A stretch of 64,000 bases of DNA from Opitutaceae bacterium. Lineage in GTDB: Bacteria > Verrucomicrobiota > Verrucomicrobiia > Opitutales > Opitutaceae. This document shows positions 53,017-60,341 of this stretch, one piece after another. The translations under genes and the position numbers were made by a program. The stretch is taken from positions 1 to 64,000 of the forward strand of contig JAUYAK010000019.1 of NCBI GenBank assembly GCA_030693515.1, written 5' to 3'. The notes under the pieces are model-generated. The model worked only from the letters and a program-made list of their open reading frames with translations. It had not been told where the DNA came from and made no database searches. Position 1 is the first letter of the stretch, and the number at the start of each line of letters is the position of its first letter.

Positions 53017-55359
53017 ATGTCCGCCACCGCCCCATTTTTCACCTTTGCTCTGGTCTCGCTGATCGTCGCGAGTCCGCTCTGCGCCGCCGATGCCGCCATT
53101 GATCCCGTGCGATCGCTCGTCGGGAAATACTGCCTCGATTGCCACGACGCCGGCACGAAGAAAGGCGGTCTCTCGCTGGAGAATCTGGACACCTCCGCGA
53201 TCCCTGCCGCCGCGCCTATTTGGGAGGAAGTCGCGCGCAAGCTGGCCCACCGCCAGATGCCGCCGCTCGGCGAGGCCCGGCCTGATAATGCCGACTATAA
53301 TCGCGTGGTGGCTGCGCTGACCTCGTCGCTGGACCGCGCTGCCGCCGCGCAGCCGAACCCCGGCCGCACTGACACTTTCCGCCGCCTCAATCGCACCGAA
53401 TATCAAAACGCCATCCGTGATCTGCTCGGCGTGGCGATCGATGCCACGGCCTTGCTGCCCAACGAGGAGCCGAGCCACGGGTTCGACAACGTCGCCGTCG
53501 GCAACCTCTCGCCCACGCTGCTCGACCGCTACGTTTCCGCCGCGCAGAAGATCGCGCGCCTCGCCGTCGGCACGCCGCGCAAGGCCCCGGGCGGCGACAC
53601 GTTTCGTGTGCGCCCCGATGTCACGCAGGAAGAGCACGTCGAGGGCCTGCCGCTCGGCACCCGCGGCGGCATCCTGATTCCCTATCTCTTCCCGCAAGAC
53701 GGCGACTACGAGGTGGCCGTCCGCCTCCAGCGCGACCGCAATGAACAGGTCGAGGGCCTCCGCCGGCCGCACGAGGTCGAGGTGCTCCTGAATCGCGAGC
53801 GCGTGGCCGTCGCGACCGTGAAGCCGCCCGGCGCCGACAAAAACGCGGAGGCGGTGGACCGCCATCTCACGTTTCGCCTCGCGGTGAAGGCCGGCCCGCA
53901 CGACCTGGGCGTGACTTTCCCCAAGGATCCTTCCGTGGTGCTGGAAAACGAGCGCGCGCCGTTCGCCGCGCGCTTCAACATGCACCGCCATCCGCGCACC
54001 GCGCCGGCGGTGTTTCAGGTCACGATTACCGGTCCGTTTGACGCCAAGGGCTCGGGCGACACGCCGAGCCGGCGCCTCATTTTCGGCGATCTTGCCGGGG
54101 CGCCATCGGTCGAAAAGGCCCGCACCATCCTGGCGAAGCTTGCCCGGCGCGCCTATCGTCGGCCCGTGACCGATGAGGACCTGCGCCGGCCCATGCAGTT
54201 CTTCCACGAAGGCAGCGCCGAGGGCGCGGGTTTCGAAGCGGGCATCGAGCACGCCATCACGGCGATTTTGGTCAGCCCCCAGTTCCTCTTCCGCATCGAG
54301 GCTGACCCCGCGGGAATTGCGCCGGGCTCGGCCTATCACGTGAGCGACTTGGAGCTGGCCTCGCGCCTTTCCTTTTTTCTTTGGGGCAGCATCCCCGACG
54401 ATGCGCTGCTCGACGCCGCCGAGGGCCACGAACTCCGCCAGCCCGCGCAACTCGCCGCCCACGTCCGCCGCATGCTGGCCGACGAACGCGCCGACAATCT
54501 CGTCAACAACTTCGCCGCGCAATGGCTTCATCTGCGCGGCCTCGCCGCCATCACGCCCGACGCGCGCCGCTTCATCGACTTCGATGAAAACCTCCGCCAA
54601 TCGATGCGGCGCGAGACGGAGCTGTTCTTCGCCCACATCATGCGGCAGGACCGCCCGATCACCGAGCTGATCGGCGCCGACTACACGTTCCTCGATGAGC
54701 GGCTCGCCCGGCACTACAAGATTCCGCACGTCTTCGGCAGTCATTTCCGGCCCGTTTCTTTTGCCGGCGATCCGCAGCGGCAGCGCGGCGGGCTGCTGCG
54801 GCACGGCAGCATTCTCACGGTCACGTCCTACGCCACGCGCACCTCGCCCGTGATTCGCGGCCACTGGATTCTCGCGAACCTCATCGGCGAGCCCCCGCCC
54901 CCGCCGCCGCCCAACGTGCCCTCGCTCGACGAGGGCGTCGTCTCCGCGACGCTCCCCATCCGCCAGCGCCTCGCCAAGCACCGCGAGAATCCCGCGTGCG
55001 CGAGCTGCCACAACGTCATGGACCCCGTCGGCTTCTCCCTCGAAAATTTCGACGCCGTCGGCCGCTGGCGCAGCGAAGAGGACCACCGGCCCGTGGATGT
55101 GAGCGGCGGCCTGTCCGACGGCAGCACCTTCGAGGGCGTGGCCGGGCTCGAGCGCGCGCTCCTCGCGCGGCCGGAGCTGTTTGTTGAGACCTTCGCCGAG
55201 AAGCTCCTCATCTTTGCCCTCGGTCGCGGCGTGGAGCCCTTCGACGGGCCCGCGCTCCGCGACATCGTGCGCCGTGCGCACGCGGACGATTTTCGGTTTT
55301 CAACCGTCATTCTAGGCATCGTGAACAGTGTCCCGTTTCAAATGAGAAAATCCCCATGA
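53017..55359 (+). CDS. DUF1587/DUF1595/DUF1592/DUF1588/DUF1585 cytochrome c protein
   Basis: 780 residues from ATG 53017, with a signal peptide (FTFALVSLIVASPLCA). The PSCyt haem motif is CLDCH (Cys39). Then follow DUF1587 (FRRLNRTEYQNAIRDLLG), DUF1595 (LARRAYRRPVTDEDLRRPM), DUF1592 (LELASRLSFFLWGSIPDDAL), DUF1588 with a second haem motif CASCH (Cys661) in NPACASCHNVMDPVGFS, and DUF1585 (FAEKLLIFALGRGVEPF). The domain order is complete for this planctomycete/verrucomicrobial family. Its stop overlaps the DUF1552 start by four bases, the constant partner. The role is unknown but probably surface electron transfer or oxidation. Confidence 0.9.
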   Translation: MSATAPFFTFALVSLIVASPLCAADAAIDPVRSLVGKYCLDCHDAGTKKGGLSLENLDTSAIPAAAPIWEEVARKLAHRQMPPLGEARPDNADYNRVVAALTSSLDRAAAAQPNPGRTDTFRRLNRTEYQNAIRDLLGVAIDATALLPNEEPSHGFDNVAVGNLSPTLLDRYVSAAQKIARLAVGTPRKAPGGDTFRVRPDVTQEEHVEGLPLGTRGGILIPYLFPQDGDYEVAVRLQRDRNEQVEGLRRPHEVEVLLNRERVAVATVKPPGADKNAEAVDRHLTFRLAVKAGPHDLGVTFPKDPSVVLENERAPFAARFNMHRHPRTAPAVFQVTITGPFDAKGSGDTPSRRLIFGDLAGAPSVEKARTILAKLARRAYRRPVTDEDLRRPMQFFHEGSAEGAGFEAGIEHAITAILVSPQFLFRIEADPAGIAPGSAYHVSDLELASRLSFFLWGSIPDDALLDAAEGHELRQPAQLAAHVRRMLADERADNLVNNFAAQWLHLRGLAAITPDARRFIDFDENLRQSMRRETELFFAHIMRQDRPITELIGADYTFLDERLARHYKIPHVFGSHFRPVSFAGDPQRQRGGLLRHGSILTVTSYATRTSPVIRGHWILANLIGEPPPPPPPNVPSLDEGVVSATLPIRQRLAKHRENPACASCHNVMDPVGFSLENFDAVGRWRSEEDHRPVDVSGGLSDGSTFEGVAGLERALLARPELFVETFAEKLLIFALGRGVEPFDGPALRDIVRRAHADDFRFSTVILGIVNSVPFQMRKSP

Positions 55360-56714
55360 GCACCTTCCTCACCCGCCAAGCCCTGCCCCGCCGCACCTTT
55401 CTCCGCGGCATGGGCGCCGCCCTCTCCCTCCCGCTGCTCGACGCCATGGTCCCGGCCGCCACCGCCGCGACCAAGACCGTCGCCAAGCCCGCGCGCCGCC
55501 TCGGCTACGTCTTCATGCCCATGGGCTGCGACCAGTCGCGATGGACGCCCACCGCCACCGACGGCACGCTCTCTTCGCTCTCGCCCATCCTCGAGTCCCT
55601 CGCGCCGCACCGCGACCAGCTCACGGTCCTGACGAACATGGAGCTGCGCAACGCCTACCCCGGCTCGCACGCCACCTCCAACTCCTCCTTCCTCAGCGCC
55701 GCCAAGGCCAAGCACACCGAGAGCAACGACTACTACCTCGCCACCACCGCCGACCAGCTCGCCGCCCAGCAGATCGGCCAGGCCACGCAGCTCCCCTCGC
55801 TTGAGCTCGCGATGGACATGCTCCAGACCACCGGCCAGTGCGACAACGGCTACGCCTGCGTTTACCAAAACAACCTCTCGTGGTCCTCACCCACCACGCC
55901 GCTCCCCTACGAAGCGCACCCGCGCGTCGTCTTCGAGCGGCTCTTCGGCGAGGGCGGCAGCGTGGCCGAGCGCCGCGCCGCGCTCCGCAAACGCGCCAGC
56001 CTGCTCGATTGGGTCACCGAGGATATCGCCAGCCTCAAGCGCCGCCTCGGCCCCGCCGATCAGGCCAAGATCTCCGAATACCTCGACACTGTCCGCGAGG
56101 TCGAGCGCCGCATCCAGAAAGCCGAGTCCGACGTCGCGAAAAACAATCTCCCCGCCGATCTTGATCGCCCGCTCGGCGTCCCCGCCGCCTACACCGATCA
56201 CGCCAAGCTGATGCTGGACCTCCAGGTGCTCGCCTTCCAAGGCGACATCACGCGCGTCATCACCTTCCAGCTCGCCCGCGAGACCAGCAACCGCACCTAC
56301 GCCGCCGAGACCGGCGTCGCCGATCCCCACCACCCCCTCTCCCACCACGGCAACGACCCCGAGAAGATCGCCCGCATGGCCAAGATCAACGCCTTCCACG
56401 TCTCGCTCTTCGCCTACTACCTCGAGCGCCTCAAGGCCACGCCCGACGGCGAAGGCACGCTGCTCGACCACACGATGCTCCTCTTCGGCTCCGGCATCGG
56501 CAACCCCAACATCCACGACCACACGAATCTCCCGACCATCGTCGCCGGCGGCCGCGCCTTCGGCATCAAGGGCAACCGCCACTTGAGCTACAAAGCCCCC
56601 GTCCCACTCGCCAACCTGCATCTCACCCTCCTCGACAAAGCCGGCGTGCGAATCGACTCCTTCGCCGACAGCACGGGCAAGGTGAACGACCTGTTCATGC
56701 CGCTGACGGTGTGA
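55356..56714 (+). CDS. DUF1552 Tat-exported protein
   Basis: 452 residues. The twin-arginine signal PRRTFLRGMGAALSLPLLDA is at the N-terminus. RRLGYVFMPMGCDQSRWTP, followed by LTVLTNMELRNAYPGSHA, is the DUF1552 opening; LLFGSGIGNPNIHDHTNLP is the conserved C-terminal block. It is coupled by ATGA to the DUF1592-type cytochrome. As with DUF1501, the fold is predicted to be phosphatase/sulfatase-like, but no reaction is established. Confidence 0.9.
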   Translation: MSTFLTRQALPRRTFLRGMGAALSLPLLDAMVPAATAATKTVAKPARRLGYVFMPMGCDQSRWTPTATDGTLSSLSPILESLAPHRDQLTVLTNMELRNAYPGSHATSNSSFLSAAKAKHTESNDYYLATTADQLAAQQIGQATQLPSLELAMDMLQTTGQCDNGYACVYQNNLSWSSPTTPLPYEAHPRVVFERLFGEGGSVAERRAALRKRASLLDWVTEDIASLKRRLGPADQAKISEYLDTVREVERRIQKAESDVAKNNLPADLDRPLGVPAAYTDHAKLMLDLQVLAFQGDITRVITFQLARETSNRTYAAETGVADPHHPLSHHGNDPEKIARMAKINAFHVSLFAYYLERLKATPDGEGTLLDHTMLLFGSGIGNPNIHDHTNLPTIVAGGRAFGIKGNRHLSYKAPVPLANLHLTLLDKAGVRIDSFADSTGKVNDLFMPLTV

Positions 56715-56741
56715 GAGCCCGCAGCAGCGCACGATCAGAAA

Positions 56742-57101
56742 ATGCCCGCTGCTTTACTCTACGCTTCGACTAGAGCATTCGACTCCGACCAAGAACTTCA
56801 CGCCTACCTTTATCCTTCATACTCCGAGGACGGCGTATTGGTTGCGTCGGAGTTCATGCGAGAAGTTGGCTTGGAGTGTTTCGAACCTATGTGTATCGAG
56901 GCCGTGAAAGAACCACATCCCCTCTCACTCAACGACCTTGTTCGGGGATTTTCATATTCCGAACAATGGTCACATTTGATTTCCAAAGATACCACCGCAG
57001 ACGTGGCAGTATTGGTTTGTGAGCCAAACATCATCAGGCATCCAACACGCGCACGTAAGCTCTGCCTCCACACGACGTTTTCCTATTCTCCATCAATCTG
57101 A
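56742..57101 (+). CDS. Orphan immunity-like protein, possibly Imm22/DUF4284 type
   Basis: 119 residues. The pattern FDSDQELHAYLYPSYSEDG then SEFMREVGLECFEP resembles the Imm22 (DUF4284) immunity family, and ADVAVLVCEPN resembles its C-terminal strand. The match was made by eye and is tentative. Base composition is clearly more AT-rich than its neighbours, suggesting horizontal gain. No toxin gene is adjacent; the RHS tail at 48.3-49.2 kb is 7.5 kb away with the same AT-richer signature. It separates the DUF1552 gene from the ankyrin gene that usually follows in this kind of cluster. Confidence 0.55.
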   Translation: MPAALLYASTRAFDSDQELHAYLYPSYSEDGVLVASEFMREVGLECFEPMCIEAVKEPHPLSLNDLVRGFSYSEQWSHLISKDTTADVAVLVCEPNIIRHPTRARKLCLHTTFSYSPSI

Positions 57102-57123
57102 GAAAACCTTCGGGCTTCGCCAT

Positions 57124-57191
57124 AAACCACAGAGATACAGATCAGACCCATCCCACACGGCCTTTCTCCGTGCCTCTGTGCCACTGTAGTT
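57124..57191. repeat. CACAGAG-type interspersed palindrome, copy upstream of the antitoxin-like gene
   Basis: The left arm AACCACAGAGATACAG (57124-57139) pairs imperfectly with the right arm CTCTGTGCCACTGTAGTT (57174-57191). The segment CGGCCTTTCTCCGTGCCTCTGTGCC is shared with the copy at 57469-57543. The two copies flank the antitoxin-like gene in direct orientation. Confidence 0.8.
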
Positions 57192-57248
57192 CACTTCTGC
57201 TCGACGCTGTCGTTTGACCGCCACAGGGGTCCTCACCAACCTTCCGCC

Positions 57249-57458
57249 ATGTCCACCCAGCAACTTGCCACCGCCGCGATGGCGCTCCCGCTCGCCGAAC
57301 GCGTGTCGCTCGCGCAGTCCCTCTGGCAGAGCATCGACGCGGGCTTGGCCGACACCACCGAGGTTGAAGCCCTGCGCACCGCGATTCGCCGCGATCAAGA
57401 ACTCTCCTCCGGAGCCTCCGCAGGCCGCACCCCTTTCCTGAATAGCCCCGGCCCATAA
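57249..57458 (+). CDS. Orphan addiction-module antitoxin-like protein (TIGR02574 type)
   Basis: 69 residues. The central ALPLAERVSLAQSLWQSID is the signature of the small addiction-module component family that usually pairs with a RelE/ParE toxin. RRDQELSSGASAGRT resembles the family C-terminus, but the following PFLNSPGP does not, so the last residues may be replaced. No toxin gene follows; the next feature is a CACAGAG repeat eleven bases after the stop. It could be an immunity-like solitary antitoxin or a decaying remnant. The gene is bracketed by two direct repeat copies about 345 bp apart. Confidence 0.6.
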   Translation: MSTQQLATAAMALPLAERVSLAQSLWQSIDAGLADTTEVEALRTAIRRDQELSSGASAGRTPFLNSPGP

Positions 57459-57466
57459 ATTTCGCC

Positions 57467-59023
57467 ATGAACCACAAAGGCACAGAGACACAGAGAGCAA
57501 ACCCCACCCGGCCTTTCTCCGTGCCTCTGTGCCTCTGTGGTTCACTCCTGCTCGTGTTCGTTGCCGCTTTCACGGCCCATGCCGCAGCGCCGCTCGCCGA
57601 CGCCGTTGAGCGCAAGGACACCGCCGCCATCCGCACGCTCCTCGCCGACTCCGCCATCGACGCCCCGCAGACCGACGGCATGACCGCCCTCCACTGGGCC
57701 GTGCGCCACGACGATCTCGCCACCGCCCAGGCCCTCCTCGCCGCCAAGGCCAATCCCAACGCCCAAAACCGCTACGGCGTCACCCCGCTCTCCCTCGCCT
57801 GCACCAACGGTAATGCCGCGCTCGTCACCGCGCTCCTCGACGCCGGCGCTGATGCCAATGCCCCGCTCCGCGGCGGCGAGACTCCCCTCATGACCGCCGC
57901 GCGCACCGGCCGCCTCGCCGCCGTGCAGGCCCTCCTGGCCCGCGGCGTGCGCGCCGACGCGAAGCTCCCCACCGGCGGCCAGACCGCGCTCATGTGGGCT
58001 GCGCACGAAGGCCATGCCGCCGTCGTCGCCGCGCTGATCAAGGCCGGCGCAGATTTCCGCACCCCCGTCGATACGGGCTTCACCCCGCTCCTCTTCGCCG
58101 CGCGCACCGGCCGTGCCGAGGTCGTGCGCCTCCTCCTCCAGGCGGGGGTCGATATCAACGAAGCCACCAAGCCCGCGAAGAACGTCACCAAAAAGCAGCC
58201 GCGGGCCGGCACCAGCGCGCTCATCATCGCGGTCGAGAACGGCCACTTCGGGCTCGCCGCCGAGCTGCTCGACCTGGGCGCCAATCCGAACGACCTGCGC
58301 TCCGGCTACGCCCCGCTGCACGTCCTCACGTGGGTGCGCAAGCCCGACAGCGGCGAGGACGACGGCCAGCCGGTGCCCGACACCGCCGGCCTTTTCACCA
58401 GCGAGGATCTCATCCGCAAGCTCGTGGCCAAGGGCGCCGATGTGAACCTCCGCCTCACCGGCGGCCCCAGCGGCGGCGGCCGCATCGCACGCAAAGGCTG
58501 CACGCCCTTCATGCTCGCCGCCGATAACGCCGATACGCCTTACCTTAAGCTGCTCCTCGCCCTCGGCGCCGATCCTACCCTCACCAACGCCGATGGCATC
58601 ACGCCCCTCATGGCCGCGGCGGGCCTCGGCACGCGCGCCGTCGAGGAGGAAGCCGGCACGGAGGACGAGGCGGTCGAGTCCGTTACCTACCTCCTTTCCC
58701 TCGGCGCCGACATCAATGCCGTCTCCAATATGGGCGAAACCGCCATGCACGGCGCCGCCTTCGCCAACTTTCCCAAGGTGATCAAGCTGCTCGACGAAAA
58801 GGGCGCGAAACTCGAAGTCTGGAACACGAAAAATAAGCGCGGCTGGACTCCGCTCCTCATCGCCGAGGGCCATCGCTTCGGCAACTTCAAGCCCGGTTTC
58901 TCGACCATTGAGGCCTTCCACGATCTTTACCGCAAACACGGCCTCCCCATCCCGCCTCCCACCCCACGCGTCGAGGTCAAGGGCTACGAGGCGCCCGCCC
59001 ACCCCGCTGATTCCCTTTCCTAG
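57467..59023 (+). CDS. Exported ankyrin-repeat protein whose signal peptide is partly repeat-encoded
   Basis: 518 residues with about nine ankyrin repeats from residue 45 (for example DGMTALHWAVRHDDLATAQA, GGETPLMTAARTGRLAAVQA, GQTALMWAAHEGHAAVVAAL), ending PAHPADSLS. It would act as a periplasmic protein-binding scaffold. Ankyrin genes often accompany DUF1592/DUF1552 pairs; here two accessory genes and two repeats lie between. The ATG at 57467 lies at the edge of the CACAGAG palindrome, and residues 1-26 (MNHKGTETQRANPTRPFSVP and the next six) come from the repeat. They supply the n-region and half of the hydrophobic core, completed by LLLVFVAAFTAHAA from unique DNA. The only later in-frame start, a GTG at codon 30, would leave too short a signal. 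Confidence 0.85.
   Translation: MNHKGTETQRANPTRPFSVPLCLCGSLLLVFVAAFTAHAAAPLADAVERKDTAAIRTLLADSAIDAPQTDGMTALHWAVRHDDLATAQALLAAKANPNAQNRYGVTPLSLACTNGNAALVTALLDAGADANAPLRGGETPLMTAARTGRLAAVQALLARGVRADAKLPTGGQTALMWAAHEGHAAVVAALIKAGADFRTPVDTGFTPLLFAARTGRAEVVRLLLQAGVDINEATKPAKNVTKKQPRAGTSALIIAVENGHFGLAAELLDLGANPNDLRSGYAPLHVLTWVRKPDSGEDDGQPVPDTAGLFTSEDLIRKLVAKGADVNLRLTGGPSGGGRIARKGCTPFMLAADNADTPYLKLLLALGADPTLTNADGITPLMAAAGLGTRAVEEEAGTEDEAVESVTYLLSLGADINAVSNMGETAMHGAAFANFPKVIKLLDEKGAKLEVWNTKNKRGWTPLLIAEGHRFGNFKPGFSTIEAFHDLYRKHGLPIPPPTPRVEVKGYEAPAHPADSLS
57469..57543. repeat. CACAGAG-type interspersed palindrome overlapping the ankyrin gene start
   Basis: The left arm GAACCACAAAGGCACAGAG (57469 on) pairs with CTCTGTGCCTCTGTGGTTC (57525-57543). 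It lies almost wholly inside the ankyrin coding sequence (codons 1-26). It is the best-preserved of three copies in the window. Confidence 0.85.
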
Positions 59024-59045
59024 CTCCCGTCGCTTCCTCGACCCC

Positions 59046-59558
59046 ATGCGCGCGCCCTTCAAAGACCGCCTGCATCATCGTGTGCCAAACTGGGTCCCGG
59101 ACGGAGAGACCTTTCATATCCGCATTCGCTGCACACCCGCGCAAACCCCTCGCGCCACCCTCATCACGCCCCAGCTCGCTCAACCGCTCCTCGCCTCTGC
59201 TCGCTTCTATCACACCCGGCGCCGCTGATGCTGCTTTCTATTTCTGCTGATGCCCGACCACCTGCACGCGCTCATCGCGTTTCCCCGCCACGAAGCGATG
59301 TCCACCGTCATGCGCGACTGGAAAGCATGGCACAAACGCATGCACGGCATCGCTTGGCAGGACGGATATTTCGATCACCGCCTCCGCGAGGCTCACGAAT
59401 TCGAACTCAAGGCCAGCTACATCCGGAAAAATCCCGTGGCGCAAGGCCTGTGCCCGCGCGCTGAAGCCTGGCCTTGGATGTGCGAGCCTCAAGCCGAGGA
59501 AGTGGGCGGGCGCGTCTGGGCGCCCGCATTTGAGGCGCAGCGTCCGCCCCGCACCTGA
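59046..59558 (+). pseudogene. Short RAYT-like transposase interrupted by a TGA before the HUH motif
   Basis: From ATG 59046 the frame reads VPNWVPDGETFHIRIRC, then RFYHTRRR and TGA at 59226-59228 (codon 61), where Trp is expected. The same frame continues with FLLMPDHLHALIAFP (HUH His72, His74), MSTVMRDWKAWHKR and the catalytic Tyr in KASYIRKNPVAQGL, to 59558. Total length of 170 codons equals the short RAYT group. Apart from the one stop the frame is whole, so the damage is recent; the second half could start at ATG 59250 but would lack the N-terminal strands. An imperfect palindrome (59542-59581) spans its 3' end. Confidence 0.82.
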
Positions 59559-59606
59559 AGACTCACCTGCGCCAGGCGGACACAAGGACGTGCCCGCCCA
59601 CCGCGA

Positions 59607-60257
59607 TCACTCCACCCGGGCAAACGCCACGATTTCGTTTTGCTCGCGATGATTCGTCCAGAATTGCTCGCCGTCCCACGCGAGGGCCCGGGCTTGGAAC
59701 GGAATGCGCGCCACGTCTTCGATCACCGGGGTGGCGGGCCGGGGATCGACCCGCGTCAGCCAGTAGTCGTTGGTGTCCTCGGCATCGGTCGTGACGAGCC
59801 AGAGAAAGCCCGCGGCAAAGACCTGGCCGCAGATGCCATGCGGCACGTTGATGATGCGCTCTACCGTGCCGTCGCTGGCGAGTGCGAGCACCTTCTTGGG
59901 ATACCACTGGCTCACATGCAGGCGGCGGCCGTCGTGGCCGAGTTGGGAGCCGCTGTCATCGGGGCACGGCAGGGCAAAATTCAGGTCGAACCCCTGCCCA
60001 GGCAGGCAGCGGCGGATGATGCGGTGATCATCGGCGCCTTCGCTGCACAGCACGCGCAGTTCATCGCCCACGGCCGTCATGCCATAGGGAGTGCCCGGCG
60101 CGGCGATCTGCCAGCGCACGAGCCAGGCGATGGGATCGATGGAGTAAATAATCTTGGTCTCGCGCGAGCCCATCCAGAGAAGCGGCCCGGCAAACGCGAG
60201 CGACTGCGGCTTGGGGGCCGGCGACGGCAGGCGGTGGACTTCGCGGATGTCGTTCAT
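59607..60257 (-). CDS. Beta-propeller-like protein of unknown function
   Basis: 216 residues without a signal peptide. Repeating strands such as SLAFAGPLLWMGSRETKIIYSID, PYGMTAVGDELRVLC and QARALAWDGEQFWTNHRE have the W-x-loop pattern of glutamine-cyclotransferase- or PQQ-like propellers, perhaps five blades. No catalytic residues were recognised. It lies 84 bp downstream of the large CxxCH dehydrogenase on the same strand and may be co-transcribed with it; cytoplasmic location is suggested by the absence of an export signal. Confidence 0.6.
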   Translation of the reverse strand: MNDIREVHRLPSPAPKPQSLAFAGPLLWMGSRETKIIYSIDPIAWLVRWQIAAPGTPYGMTAVGDELRVLCSEGADDHRIIRRCLPGQGFDLNFALPCPDDSGSQLGHDGRRLHVSQWYPKKVLALASDGTVERIINVPHGICGQVFAAGFLWLVTTDAEDTNDYWLTRVDPRPATPVIEDVARIPFQARALAWDGEQFWTNHREQNEIVAFARVE

Positions 60258-60341
60258 TCCCTTTAGCCATTAAGCGAGCGCACTCTGCGATGAAAGCTCA
60301 ACTTCGCGGTATGGGGCAAAGGGCCCGTTGCCCGGTGTCGG

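Noticed and set aside
52969-55281. 770-codon minus-strand open frame opposite the DUF1592-type gene
   Set aside because: Same reasoning: codon-bias shadow without domains, opposite a gene with five recognisable domains.
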